Shown here: positions 34,013 to 42,990 of the stretch, in pieces
How positions within the stretch are numbered: position 1 is the stretch's first letter
Layout of the letters: the number at the start of each line of letters is the position of its first letter
From: Komagataeibacter oboediens
Lineage (GTDB): Bacteria; Pseudomonadota; Alphaproteobacteria; Acetobacterales; Acetobacteraceae
NCBI RefSeq assembly: GCF_003207815.1
Contig: NZ_NKTX01000002.1
Coordinates: forward strand, 1-64,000
Length of the DNA: 64,000 bases
Direction of reading: 5' to 3'
Notes under the pieces: model-generated
What the model saw: only the letters and a program-made list of their open reading frames with translations
What the model was told of the DNA's origin: nothing
Databases searched by the model: none
Program-made: the position numbers and the translations under genes

Positions 34013-35812
34013 ATGGCGCTTGATCCCGCATTCCTTGACGAACTGCGTGCCCGCACGCCCATCGCCCCCATCATCGGGCGACGGACGAAGCTGGTGCGCT
34101 CGGGAAAGAACTGGAAGGCATGCTGCCCCTTCCACGGGGAAAAGACGCCATCGTTCTATGTCTATGACGACCATTACCACTGCTTTGGCTGTCAGGCGCA
34201 TGGCGATGTCATCACCTTCGTGATGCAGAGCGAGGGCCGTTCCTTCCCCGAAGCGGTGGAGGAACTGGCCACCGCCGCCGGGATGGAGATGCCAAAGCCC
34301 GACCGCAACCAGCGTGAGCAGGCCGAACGCGCCCGCACGCTGGGCGAGGTGCTGGAAGCGGTGCAGGCGTCATGGCAGCGCAGGCTGTACCAGCCGGAGG
34401 GGCGCGAAGGGCTGGCCTACCTGCAGGGGCGTGGCCTGACGGACGAAACCATTGCCGCCTTCGGCCTTGGCTGGTCGGGGGAGGGGCGTGGCGGGCTGGT
34501 TGCGGAAATGGCGGCGCTGGACATCACGCCCGTCATGCTGCGCGACGCAGGCGTGATGCGCGCGGATGATGACGGCACGCCATCGCGCGAGCTGTTCTTC
34601 AACCGCGTGACCTTTCCCATCCGCGACCGGCGCGGGCGGCTGGTGTCCTTTGGCGGGCGCATATTGGGCGATGGCCAGCCCAAATACCTCAATGGCCCGG
34701 AAACCGCCATTTTCTCCAAGCGGCGGGTGCTGTTCGGCCTCGACCGCGCGCGGGAGGCCGTGCGTGGCACGGGGCCGGAAGCGGACCTGCTGGTGGTCGA
34801 AGGCTACATGGACGTGATCGCCCTGCACCAGGCAGGCTTCCGTGGCGCGGTCGCCCCCCTTGGCACGGCGCTGACATCCGAACAGCTTGACGCCCTGTGG
34901 CAGGTCGCCCCGGCCCCGGTGCTGTGTTTCGATGGGGATGCGGCGGGACAGCGCGCGGCGGTGAAGGCGGCGGAAACCGCGCTGCCGCTGCTGAACGTGG
35001 ACCATACCCTGCGGTTCTGCGTCCTGCCCGAAGGCGAGGACCCCGACAGTCTTGTGCGGCGTGATGGCCCGGCCGCCATGGCGGCCCTGATCACTGGCGC
35101 GCGCCCGATGGGGCAGGTCCTGTTCGACCTGCTGAGCGAGGGCGTGCGCAACCCCGGCCCCGAACAGCGTGCGGCCCTGCGGCGCAGGCTGGTGGATGTG
35201 GCAGCCCTGATTCCCGACAAGGCGCTGGCGTCCGAATACCGTTCCACCCTGCTGGACAGTTTTTTTCAGGCGTTCCGTCGTTCCGGCGCACGGGGAGGTG
35301 TGAAAAAGGCCAGCGTGGCCACGTCCCCCGTCGCCACCATGAATGCGGACCTGCAGCGCCAGTGCATCCTCAGCGCGATCATACTGGAACAGCCCGGCGT
35401 GCTGGATGAGGTGCAGGACGCCTATTGCCGCCTTGAACTGCCCGCCGACCTTGCCGCGCTGCGCGAGGAACTGCTGGACCTGTATGACGCGCGTGGCGAA
35501 CTGCCGCCGCCGGGTGAACTGGCGGCCTTCCTGTCCGCTGCCGGTCTGGACGATGTGTGCCAGCGCGTGCGGGCGACGCGCGGGCGGCGCGCGGGCGGGC
35601 ATGGTGATGACGACCTGTTCGGCACCGACCCCCGGCATGAGTGGTGGCACTTTTACGCTTTGTTGAATGTTGAACGCTTTGCCGCCGAAATCCGCGCGGA
35701 TACGGAACGGATGTGCGCAGGCGATCTGGATGAGGCCGCATGGGCCAGCCTGCGCACCAGGCTGCTGGCGCTTGATACCCTGCGCCGGGGTGGGGCTGAC
35801 CTTGACGAATGA
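34013..35812 (+). CDS. dnaG: DNA primase
   Basis: A 599-residue primase that makes RNA primers for DNA replication. The N-terminal zinc-binding domain has CCPFHGEKTPSFYVYDDHYHCFGC (given here in two parts: CCPFHGEKTPSF and HYHCFGC). The catalytic core contains the Toprim acidic residues in LLVVEGYMDVIALHQAGF and CFDGDAAGQRAA. The C-terminal third, which would bind DnaB helicase, is typical in length but poorly conserved. The gene starts 20 bases after yqeY and is followed after a 217-base gap by rpoD. Confidence 0.97.
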   Translation: MALDPAFLDELRARTPIAPIIGRRTKLVRSGKNWKACCPFHGEKTPSFYVYDDHYHCFGCQAHGDVITFVMQSEGRSFPEAVEELATAAGMEMPKPDRNQREQAERARTLGEVLEAVQASWQRRLYQPEGREGLAYLQGRGLTDETIAAFGLGWSGEGRGGLVAEMAALDITPVMLRDAGVMRADDDGTPSRELFFNRVTFPIRDRRGRLVSFGGRILGDGQPKYLNGPETAIFSKRRVLFGLDRAREAVRGTGPEADLLVVEGYMDVIALHQAGFRGAVAPLGTALTSEQLDALWQVAPAPVLCFDGDAAGQRAAVKAAETALPLLNVDHTLRFCVLPEGEDPDSLVRRDGPAAMAALITGARPMGQVLFDLLSEGVRNPGPEQRAALRRRLVDVAALIPDKALASEYRSTLLDSFFQAFRRSGARGGVKKASVATSPVATMNADLQRQCILSAIILEQPGVLDEVQDAYCRLELPADLAALREELLDLYDARGELPPPGELAAFLSAAGLDDVCQRVRATRGRRAGGHGDDDLFGTDPRHEWWHFYALLNVERFAAEIRADTERMCAGDLDEAAWASLRTRLLALDTLRRGGADLDE

Positions 35813-36029
35813 GGCGGAAAATTGACCGATTGCATGAAATGGACCGCCCCAACCCTTGACTTCGGCCATGTTATCGACCACCTGCACCAGACAAAAGCAG
35901 ATGAAAACGGTATGATTGGCCGTATCCTGTCCCGCTCTATACCGGCGGGCGGAAAGGGGGCGGCCGCTGTGCGCGGGCAGGGTGTGTGCGCGTGCGTAAA
36001 CGGATTTGCTGGGTAGGGATTGATCGGGC

Positions 36030-38009
36030 ATGGCGACAAAGACAGCCACGGGTACGGACACGGCTTCGGGGGACCAGGATAACGATACGACCCTGCTGGA
36101 CACCCGGTCCGGCGCCGTCAAGAAACTGATCGCCCGCGGTAAGGAACGCGGTTACATCACGTTCGACGAACTCAATGCCGTCCTGCCGCAGGACCAGATG
36201 TCCTCCGAGCAGATCGAGGACGTGATGGCGGCCCTGTCGGAAATGGGCATGCAGGTTGTCGAAAACGAAGACAACGACGAGACCGAAACGCCGGCCGCCA
36301 CCGAAACCAAGAGCGACGATACCGCCGAGGAAGAGACCGAGAGCGAGGAACCCGCCGCCGGTAACGTCGATACCGAAAGCCTGGGCCGCACCGATGACCC
36401 GGTGCGTATGTACCTGCGCGAAATGGGGTCGGTCGAACTGCTGTCGCGCGAGGGCGAAATCGCGATCGCCAAGCGCATCGAGGCCGGGCGTGACGAGATG
36501 ATCGGCGGGCTGTGCGAAAGCCCGCTGACCTTCCGCGCCATCATTTCGTGGCATGAACGGCTCAAGGCCGGGGAAATGCTGCTGCGTGACATCGTGGACC
36601 TCGAGGCCATGCAGTCCGGCGGCAACGATCCCGCCGAGGCGGCGGAAGGCGACGAGGCCTTTGGCGAAAGCGAAGGCGCTGAAAACGAAGAGGCCGAGGA
36701 AACCGAAGGCGAAGGTGAGGGCGAAGGCGAAGGGGCCGGCCTGTCGCTGTCCGCGCTTGAGGAAAAGCTGAAGCCGGAAATCCTTGAGCAGTTCGAGGAA
36801 GTCGAGGCGCTGTACGCAGCCCTGCACAAGGTGCAGGCCGAACGGCTGGAAAAGTTCACGGCGGGCGCGGAAATCTCCGTCGATGACGAAAGCCGCTATG
36901 AACGCCTGCGCATGGAACTGGTGGGCAAGGTGCAGCAGGTCCACCTGCACAATGCGCGGATCGAGGTGCTGGTCGAACACCTGAAGGAAATCTTCCAGCG
37001 CCTGAACGGTCTGGAAGGGCGTATGCTGCGACTGGCGGAAAGCACCCGCGTGTCACGCGATGACTTCCTGCTGAAATACCGAGGCCGCGAACTGGATCCC
37101 GGCTGGATGGACATGGTTGCCACCCTGCCGGCCAAATCGTGGAAGAACTTCCTGGCCAAGCATGGCGAGACAGTGATCCGCCTGCGCAACCAGGTGGCCG
37201 ACCTGACGCAGGAAACCGGCCTGCCGGTGGGTGAATTCCGTCGCGTCTACGCCACCGTGTCGCGGGGGGAGCGGGATTCGGCGCGCGCCAAGAAGGAAAT
37301 GATCGAGGCCAACCTGCGGCTGGTGATCTCGATCGCCAAGAAATACACCAATCGCGGCCTGCAGTTCCTTGATCTGATTCAGGAAGGCAATATTGGCCTG
37401 ATGAAGGCGGTGGACAAATTCGAATACCGCCGTGGCTACAAGTTCTCCACCTACGCCACGTGGTGGATCCGGCAGGCCATTACGCGTTCCATCGCCGATC
37501 AGGCGCGGACCATCCGTATCCCGGTCCACATGATCGAGACGATCAACAAGCTGGTCCGCACCTCGCGCCAGATGCTGCATGAGATCGGGCGTGAACCCGC
37601 GCCTGAGGAACTGGCCGAAAAGCTGGGCATGCCGCTGGAAAAGGTGCGCAAGGTGCTGAAGATCGCGAAGGAGCCGATCTCGCTCGAAACCCCGATCGGG
37701 GATGAGGAAGACAGCCATCTTGGCGACTTCATCGAGGACAAGGCCGCCGTCATCCCGCTGGATGCCGCGATCCAGACCAACCTGCGTGAGGCCACGACGC
37801 GGGTTCTGTCCTCGCTGACTCCACGTGAAGAACGCGTGCTGCGCATGCGCTTTGGCATCGGCATGAACACCGACCACACGCTGGAAGAAGTGGGTCAGCA
37901 GTTCAACGTGACGCGCGAACGTATCCGCCAGATCGAGGCCAAGGCCCTGCGCAAGCTCAAGCACCCCAGCCGGAGCCGCAAGCTGCGTTCCTTCCTTGAT
38001 GATAACTGA
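36030..38009 (+). CDS. rpoD: RNA polymerase primary sigma factor RpoD (sigma-70)
   Basis: A 659-residue housekeeping sigma factor. Region 1.1 opens the protein, region 1.2 has [18 protein letters not shown], region 2 has [27 protein letters not shown] and [15 protein letters not shown], and region 4 has [27 protein letters not shown] and the [20 protein letters not shown]. The non-conserved region after 1.2 contains a strongly acidic, repetitive stretch ([16 protein letters not shown], about 225-238). The 217-base gap before it holds no gene; a CTTGAC element near 35856 may be part of a promoter, but no confident -10 follows. It overlaps the next gene by 11 bases. Confidence 0.98.
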   Translation: MATKTATGTDTASGDQDNDTTLLDTRSGAVKKLIARGKERGYITFDELNAVLPQDQMSSEQIEDVMAALSEMGMQVVENEDNDETETPAATETKSDDTAEEETESEEPAAGNVDTESLGRTDDPVRMYLREMGSVELLSREGEIAIAKRIEAGRDEMIGGLCESPLTFRAIISWHERLKAGEMLLRDIVDLEAMQSGGNDPAEAAEGDEAFGESEGAENEEAEETEGEGEGEGEGAGLSLSALEEKLKPEILEQFEEVEALYAALHKVQAERLEKFTAGAEISVDDESRYERLRMELVGKVQQVHLHNARIEVLVEHLKEIFQRLNGLEGRMLRLAESTRVSRDDFLLKYRGRELDPGWMDMVATLPAKSWKNFLAKHGETVIRLRNQVADLTQETGLPVGEFRRVYATVSRGERDSARAKKEMIEANLRLVISIAKKYTNRGLQFLDLIQEGNIGLMKAVDKFEYRRGYKFSTYATWWIRQAITRSIADQARTIRIPVHMIETINKLVRTSRQMLHEIGREPAPEELAEKLGMPLEKVRKVLKIAKEPISLETPIGDEEDSHLGDFIEDKAAVIPLDAAIQTNLREATTRVLSSLTPREERVLRMRFGIGMNTDHTLEEVGQQFNVTRERIRQIEAKALRKLKHPSRSRKLRSFLDDN

Positions 38010-38601
38010 GGTTCCATGCCCCGCCCCCCAGGATGGGCCGGGCGGTGATGGAACACGGGCCGGGGTGGATGTGACGTTCCTGTGCATGGACCGTCCACCC
38101 CCCGGCATCCCGCCCGCCCTGCCGCATGGTTTCAGCATCCGGCAGACCTTCCGCCCCGGTGTCATGTGGTATCGCGGGCTGTATGATGCGGTGGGTAGGG
38201 AGTATTGCTGGTGGCTGCGCCGGGTCATGTCCGATGCGGATCTGGCCGTCCTTCTGTCCAGTCCCGGCATTGGCGTGCATGTGCTGTATGATGGCGATGC
38301 GCCAGCAGGGTTCTGCGAACTCGACAGCCGCTACGGTCCCGATATCAACATTGCCTATTTCGGTCTGCTGCCCGCATGGATCGGCCGTGGCGTCGGACGG
38401 ATATTCCTGCACCAGATGGTGGCGCGCGCGTGGGCCATGAATCCGGCAGTGCTGCGGGTCAATACATGTTCTGCCGATCATCCGCGTGCATTACCCAACT
38501 ACCAGAAGGCCGGTTTTCGCAAGGTGCGCACCCTGCATGAAATCTGGACCATTCCGGACGCACTGGGGCTGAACGTGCCGGATCGCCTGCGTCTGGACTG
38601 A
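37999..38601 (+). CDS. GNAT-family N-acetyltransferase
   Basis: Up to 200 residues with a GNAT acetyltransferase fold (about 45-185). The acetyl-CoA loop is in [19 protein letters not shown] (R/Q-x-x-G-x-G/A pattern), followed by [25 protein letters not shown], the typical motif B region. The substrate is unknown. The open frame starts inside the end of rpoD (11-base overlap at ATG 37999), but ATG 38086 or a GTG near 38064 may be the real start; the first 30 residues are Pro/Gly-rich and not conserved in the family. It is probably read through from rpoD. Confidence 0.75.
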   Translation: MITEVPCPAPQDGPGGDGTRAGVDVTFLCMDRPPPGIPPALPHGFSIRQTFRPGVMWYRGLYDAVGREYCWWLRRVMSDADLAVLLSSPGIGVHVLYDGDAPAGFCELDSRYGPDINIAYFGLLPAWIGRGVGRIFLHQMVARAWAMNPAVLRVNTCSADHPRALPNYQKAGFRKVRTLHEIWTIPDALGLNVPDRLRLD

Positions 38602-38698
38602 AGAAAGATCGGCATTAGTACACAGAATCTTGATTTCAAGAACTGTTATAACACGAAATCGTAACCATTTCCCCTCCCATACCCGAAGGAGGGGGAGC

Positions 38699-39253
38699 AT
38701 GGATTTCGATCTGTCTTTTTACAAATTTCATGGTGTTGACCGTGCTGCGCTGCTGGATGCCCTTGGCATGCGTGATACAGGCGAGCCGGACCCGAATGAT
38801 GAGGCGCCATATGCCATCGCGGACCTGCCCAATGGCTGGTTTGTCATCCGCACCAATAACGACAGTGGCCTGATTTCCAATTATGATCGCAAGACCCTGT
38901 GCCGTGAGGGCAGATTGATCACGTGCGATGTCGCGACGGTCGATCCGGTCAGCCAGGCGGCGGGCTATGAAAATGGTGAAGAAATCTGGATCGTCCAGCA
39001 TGACGGGCGCAACAACGATTATCTTGATCTGGATATAGAAGGTGATGCGCCGGACGCGGTGCCCGAACTGCACAAGCGGGCCTTTGCCGCAGTGCAGCGC
39101 GGAATGGTGGACCCGCGCGGCCCGGGCAGCATGCTGGATGTTCCGCTGGAAGTGGTGAAGGCCGTGACCGGATTCCGCCATGACCGCCCGCAGGATGTCC
39201 GTCCCACACCGGTCTTTACGTGGCTGGAGCCGATAAAAACGGTGATTGACTGA
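38699..39253 (+). CDS. conserved hypothetical protein, family not recognised
   Basis: A 184-residue acidic, soluble protein with no signal peptide or membrane helix. I do not recognise the family. Visible features are a start FDLSFYKFHGVDRAALLDALGM, a strand-rich middle (GWFVIRTNNDSG, EEIWIVQHDGRNNDYLDLD), and many Asp residues. AAGGAGGGGG just before ATG 38699 is a very strong ribosome-binding site, which rules out the longer frame. An AT-rich region ahead contains TATAAC (38647-38652) and the palindrome CTTGA-TT-TCAAG (38629-38640), which look like a -10 element and an operator, so it is probably transcribed on its own. It sits between rpoD and rpsF. Confidence 0.8.
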   Translation: MDFDLSFYKFHGVDRAALLDALGMRDTGEPDPNDEAPYAIADLPNGWFVIRTNNDSGLISNYDRKTLCREGRLITCDVATVDPVSQAAGYENGEEIWIVQHDGRNNDYLDLDIEGDAPDAVPELHKRAFAAVQRGMVDPRGPGSMLDVPLEVVKAVTGFRHDRPQDVRPTPVFTWLEPIKTVID

Positions 39254-39380
39254 CTTTTTCCTTGTCTGTCTGGCGGGTTTGTGTTTCAAACCGCCTCTTC
39301 CCTGCCGGGTGCGTGGCATCGTCCCCGGCTATACCCGTGCCTTCATGGCAACATGGCGGACCGTGTCCGTCCATGCCGGG

Positions 39381-39408
39381 GTTGAACTGATCCGAAGGGA
39401 GTTCCAAT
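39381..39408 (+). promoter_or_regulatory. hairpin overlapping the rpsF ribosome-binding site and start
   Basis: GTTGAACT (39381-39388) can pair with AGTTCCAAT (39400-39408) with one bulge, leaving TGATCCGAAGGG in the loop. The Shine-Dalgarno AAGGGAG is in the loop and the stem reaches the A and U of the start codon. rpsF operons are often autoregulated by the S6-S18 pair binding the leader, so this may be such a site, but the structure is short. Confidence 0.35.
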
Positions 39409-39892
39409 GCCGTTGTATGAAACCGTGCTGATTGTACGTAATGACGTGTCGCAGCAGCAGGTCGAAGCCATTGCCGATGGCATCGCAGCCCAGCTTGAAG
39501 CGGAATCCGGTTCCGTCAAGAAGCGTGAATACTGGGGCCTGCGCACGCTGGCGTACCGCATCACGAAGAACCGCAAGGGGCATTACATGCTTCTGGGTCT
39601 TGATGGGGCTTCCAGCGCCATCAAGGAAATCGAGCGTCAGCTCAGCCTGAACGAAGACGTTCTGCGCGTGCTGACCCTGCGTGTGGATGAGATTGACGAA
39701 GCACCGTCCGTCATCCTGTCGCGCAAGGGTGACGAGCGTGAGCGTGGCTTCCGTGGGCCCAAGCCCTCTGGCCGTTTCGAAAGCGGTCGTGGCACGCGTC
39801 GCAATTTCGATGACCGCGAAGAGTTCCGCGCCCGTAACGAGCGTGAAGAACAGCAGCGCGCCAACGCCACCGCCACTGCCGAAGCGGAGTAA
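39407..39892 (+). CDS. rpsF: 30S ribosomal protein S6
   Basis: A 161-residue S6. Residues 1-95 give the family fold (MPLYETVLIVRNDVSQQQVE, YWGLRTLAYRITKNRKGHYM, ERQLSLNEDVLRVLTLRVD). The remainder is a long basic, arginine/glycine-rich tail (GFRGPKPSGRFESGRGTRR) ending in an acidic alanine/glutamate stretch; alphaproteobacterial S6 proteins commonly have such extensions, beyond the about 100 residues of Thermus S6. AAGGGAG precedes the ATG. It is first in rpsF-rpsR-rplI, with six bases before rpsR. Confidence 0.97.
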   Translation: MPLYETVLIVRNDVSQQQVEAIADGIAAQLEAESGSVKKREYWGLRTLAYRITKNRKGHYMLLGLDGASSAIKEIERQLSLNEDVLRVLTLRVDEIDEAPSVILSRKGDERERGFRGPKPSGRFESGRGTRRNFDDREEFRARNEREEQQRANATATAEAE

Positions 39893-39898
39893 GAGCTG

Positions 39899-40174
39899 AT
39901 GTCCGAATCAACCGAGATCAATCCCGCCGCCCGCCGCGTTGCGGTTGGTGCGCGTCGCCCGTTCTACCGTCGTCGCAAGTCCTGCCCGTTCTCCGGCCCC
40001 AACGCGCCGAAGATCGACTACAAGGACGTGCGCCTGCTGAGCCGCTTCCTGTCCGAGCGTGGCAAGATCGTTCCCAGCCGCATCACGGCAGTGTCCGCCA
40101 AGAAGCAGCGTGAACTGGCCCAGGCCATCAAGCGCGCCCGTTTCCTGGCCCTGCTGCCCTACATTGTAAGCTGA
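39899..40174 (+). CDS. rpsR: 30S ribosomal protein S18
   Basis: A 91-residue S18, which binds 16S rRNA beside S6. It has [35 protein letters not shown], and the ending [15 protein letters not shown]. The length is normal for alphaproteobacteria. It lies six bases after rpsF and 13 before rplI. Confidence 0.98.
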   Translation: MSESTEINPAARRVAVGARRPFYRRRKSCPFSGPNAPKIDYKDVRLLSRFLSERGKIVPSRITAVSAKKQRELAQAIKRARFLALLPYIVS

Positions 40175-40187
40175 GGGAGGCAGAAAC

Positions 40188-40778
40188 ATGTCCGCAGTAG
40201 AACTCATCCTGCTCCAGCGCGTCGAGAAGCTGGGCCAGATGGGCGAGATCGTCACGGTGAAGCCGGGCTATGCCCGTAACTTCCTGCTGCCCCAGGGCAA
40301 GGCGATCCGCGCCAACGCACACAACCGCGAGCGTTTCGAACGTGAACGTGCACAGCTTGAGGCCCAGAACCTCAAGAACCGCGAGGAGGCCGAACGCCTG
40401 TCCGAGCGTATGCACGGCCTGTCCGTCATCCTGATCCGTCAGGCTGGTGACAGCGGCAGCCTGTATGGCTCCGTTACGACGCGTGACATCGCGGAAGCAG
40501 CGACCAAGGCCGGCCTGACCATCAGCCGCAACCAGGTCATCCTGCCCGAGCCGATCAAGCAGCTTGGCCTGTATGAAGTCAGCGTCGCCCTGCATCCGGA
40601 AGTGAACATGCAGGTCACCGTGAACGTCGCCCGTTCCGAAGAAGAAGCGGAACGTCAGGCACGCGGTGAAGAAATTGGCGTCGATCAGGACGACGAGCAG
40701 GTTCTGGCCGAAGAAGGCGTGGTAACCGAAGGCGAGGTTTCGGAAGAAACCGCCGTCGAGGAAACCCCGGCTGTCTGA
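40188..40778 (+). CDS. rplI: 50S ribosomal protein L9
   Basis: A 196-residue L9. The N-terminal rRNA-binding part has [19 protein letters not shown] and [17 protein letters not shown], a long connecting helix follows, and the C-terminal domain carries [15 protein letters not shown]. An extra acidic tail (after about 150) is usual in alphaproteobacteria. It ends the ribosomal operon at a strong terminator 40 bases downstream. Confidence 0.97.
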   Translation: MSAVELILLQRVEKLGQMGEIVTVKPGYARNFLLPQGKAIRANAHNRERFERERAQLEAQNLKNREEAERLSERMHGLSVILIRQAGDSGSLYGSVTTRDIAEAATKAGLTISRNQVILPEPIKQLGLYEVSVALHPEVNMQVTVNVARSEEEAERQARGEEIGVDQDDEQVLAEEGVVTEGEVSEETAVEETPAV

Positions 40779-40817
40779 TTGACCTGATCCGTTGCCCCCG
40801 GGGTGACTGGCTGGTTA

Positions 40818-40853
40818 CAAAAGCCCGGAAGAGGAAACTCTTCCGGGCTTTTG
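40818..40853 (+). terminator. Rho-independent terminator after rplI
   Basis: CAAAAGCCCGGAAGAG (40818-40833) pairs exactly with CTCTTCCGGGCTTTTG (40838-40853) around a GAAA tetraloop: a 16-base-pair stem ending in A/T pairs that supply the U run. Confidence 0.92.
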
Positions 40854-40915
40854 CCGTTTCCGGGGCGGGTGCATCAGGCTTTTTGCCGGGCGCACATGCG
40901 TTGAGGGAGCGGGCG

Positions 40916-42163
40916 ATGGCATCTCTATTGCTGGATCGGGCCTTTGCGCACTTCGTGACCCTGGGGCGGCTGGATGTCCATTATCCCGGGGGCGACAGGC
41001 GTGCGTATGTGGGCGGCCCCGGACCACGGGCGGGCATGTGGATCGCGGATGGGGAAACGGTGCGCGCCCTGCTGCTTGATCCCGCGCTGAAGGTGGGGGA
41101 AGCCTATATGGCGGGCAGGCTGCGCCCCGTTGACTGCACGCTGTATGATCTGATGCACGTGCTCATGCTCAATGTCATGCGGCGTAGCCCGGCGGGGGAG
41201 CGGATTTTCGGTTCCCTGCGCTATATCGCGCGGACATGGCTGCAGAATAACACCCTGCGGCGCGCCCGGCGGAACGTGGCGCATCATTATGACCTGGACA
41301 GCAGGCTGTACCGTCTCTTCCTTGATGCGGACATGCAGTATTCCTGCGGTTATTTCCCCACGGGCACCGAAACGCTGGCGCAGGCGCAGGCGGCCAAGAA
41401 ACACCATCTAGCGGCCAAGCTGCATCTGTCACGTCCCGGCATGACCGTGCTGGATGTCGGGTGCGGGTGGGGCGGCATGGCCCTGACGCTGGCGCGTGAT
41501 TACGATGCGCAGGTCACGGGCATCACGCTGTCGGTGGAACAGCTGCATATCGCGCGCCAGCGTGCGCGTGCGGCGGGGCTGGACGGGCGCGTGCGGTTTG
41601 AACTGCTGGATTACCGTGCCGTCAGCAGGCAGTACGACCGGATCATTTCCATCGGCATGTTCGAACATGTGGGCGTGGCCCATTATCCGGCGTTTTTTGA
41701 TACCATGCGCGCTGCCCTGCACCCCCATGGGGTCATGGTGCTGCATTCCATCGGGCGCAGGGAAGGGCCGGGCGTCACCAACCCGTGGATTGACCGCTAT
41801 ATCTTCCCTGGCGGCTATTCACCGGCGGTCAGCGAGGCCGTCAGCGCCGTGGAGCGCGCCGGGCTATGGCTGACGGACTGCGAGATCTGGCGCCTGCATT
41901 ACGCGCGCACCATTGCCCACTGGCGCCGCCGGTTCGCGGCAAGGCGTCGGCAGGTCGCATTGCTCTATGATGAACGGTTCTGCCGCATGTTCGAATTCTA
42001 TCTTGTGGTATCCGAACTGGCCTTCCGCGTGCAGGGGCACCTGAACTTCCAGCTGCAGATGGTGCGTGAAATCGACGCCGTGCCCCTGTCGCGGGATTAC
42101 ATGTATGCCCCGCAGCCCGTGGGTCTGCCAGATCAGGACAGTGTTGCGGCCCTGAGGGCATGA
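40916..42163 (+). CDS. cfa: cyclopropane-fatty-acyl-phospholipid synthase
   Basis: A 415-residue SAM-dependent enzyme that adds a methylene bridge across unsaturated phospholipid acyl chains, a modification that protects membranes from acid and ethanol. It has NVAHHYDLDSRLYRLFLD with MQYSCGYF, the SAM loop VLDVGCGWGGMAL, GITLSVEQL, and SIGMFEHVG. GAGGGAG (40904-40910) supports ATG 40916 over an upstream TTG. In an acetic acid bacterium the link to acid and ethanol stress is plausible. The last 31 bases overlap the end of rsmA on the other strand. Confidence 0.95.
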   Translation: MASLLLDRAFAHFVTLGRLDVHYPGGDRRAYVGGPGPRAGMWIADGETVRALLLDPALKVGEAYMAGRLRPVDCTLYDLMHVLMLNVMRRSPAGERIFGSLRYIARTWLQNNTLRRARRNVAHHYDLDSRLYRLFLDADMQYSCGYFPTGTETLAQAQAAKKHHLAAKLHLSRPGMTVLDVGCGWGGMALTLARDYDAQVTGITLSVEQLHIARQRARAAGLDGRVRFELLDYRAVSRQYDRIISIGMFEHVGVAHYPAFFDTMRAALHPHGVMVLHSIGRREGPGVTNPWIDRYIFPGGYSPAVSEAVSAVERAGLWLTDCEIWRLHYARTIAHWRRRFAARRRQVALLYDERFCRMFEFYLVVSELAFRVQGHLNFQLQMVREIDAVPLSRDYMYAPQPVGLPDQDSVAALRA

Positions 42164-42984
42164 AGGCGGGCAAGGCGGTCGAATTCGGCAATATCCAGCG
42201 TCTCGGCCCGGCGGCTGCCTTCAATTCCGGCCTCATCCAGCAACGCTTCTCCCCCGATGGCTTTCAGCGCCCCGCGCAGCATCTTGCGCCGCTGGCCAAA
42301 TGCTGCCGCCGTCACCTGTTCCATGGCGCGGAACAGTGCGGCATCGGGCTGGTCTGCATGCGGGATCAGGCCAACCACGGCGGAATGTACCTTGGGCGGC
42401 GGGGAAAACGCGCCAGGCGGAATATGCATGAGCACCCCGCAGCGGCACGTCCATTGCGCCAGCACGCCCAGCCTGCCGTAATGGGCCGAACCGGGGGCGG
42501 CACAGATGCGTTCGGCCACTTCCTGCTGGAACATGAGCGTCAGCCGCGACCACTCCGCCGCCTGCCGCAGCCACCCCACCAGCAGGGGCGTGCCGACATT
42601 GTAGGGCAGGTTGGCGATGACCTGTCGCGGGGCGGGGCACAGCGTGGTCAGGTCGCACCGCATGGCATCGGCTTCGATCACCTGCAGACGGTCGGGCGCA
42701 TGGGCGGCCAGTTCCGTAATGACGGCAACCGCCCGTGTATCCACTTCCACCGCCACGATGCTGGCGGCATCGGTATCCAGCAGCGCGCGGGTCAGACCAC
42801 CGGGGCCGGGACCGACCTCCACAACATGCTGGCCCGACAGATTACCTGCCAGCGACGCGATGCGCGCCGTAATGCCCGGGTCCAGCAGGAAGTGCTGGCC
42901 CAGCGCCTTGCGTGCGTCCAGTTCGTGGCGCGCAATGGTTTCACGCAGGGGTTCAAGCCCCGACGGGCATCCGGTCATGGTCAT
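42133..42984 (-). CDS. rsmA: 16S rRNA (A1518/A1519-N6,N6) dimethyltransferase RsmA (KsgA)
   Basis: A 283-residue methyltransferase that dimethylates two adjacent adenines near the 3' end of 16S rRNA. It has RKALGQHFLLDP, the SAM site VVEVGPGPGGLTRALL, and the catalytic motif IANLPYNVGTPL. It is the last gene of the leftward lptF-lptG-lptD-surA-rsmA operon, only six bases after surA. In many alphaproteobacteria pdxA lies between these two, but it is absent here. The 3' end overlaps cfa by 31 bases, tail to tail. Confidence 0.96.
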   Translation of the reverse strand: MTMTGCPSGLEPLRETIARHELDARKALGQHFLLDPGITARIASLAGNLSGQHVVEVGPGPGGLTRALLDTDAASIVAVEVDTRAVAVITELAAHAPDRLQVIEADAMRCDLTTLCPAPRQVIANLPYNVGTPLLVGWLRQAAEWSRLTLMFQQEVAERICAAPGSAHYGRLGVLAQWTCRCGVLMHIPPGAFSPPPKVHSAVVGLIPHADQPDAALFRAMEQVTAAAFGQRRKMLRGALKAIGGEALLDEAGIEGSRRAETLDIAEFDRLARLHALRAATLS

Positions 42985-42990
42985 GACCGA

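Noticed and set aside
33381-34031. Further extension of the carA frame upstream of the HTH domain
   Set aside because: The extra residues are antisense to yqeY and lack similarity; the ribosome-binding site and HTH domain begin at 33380.
35850-35890. Possible heat-shock (RpoH) promoter before rpoD (CCCTTGAC...)
   Set aside because: A CTTGAC element is present, but no matching -10 sequence at the right distance is convincing.
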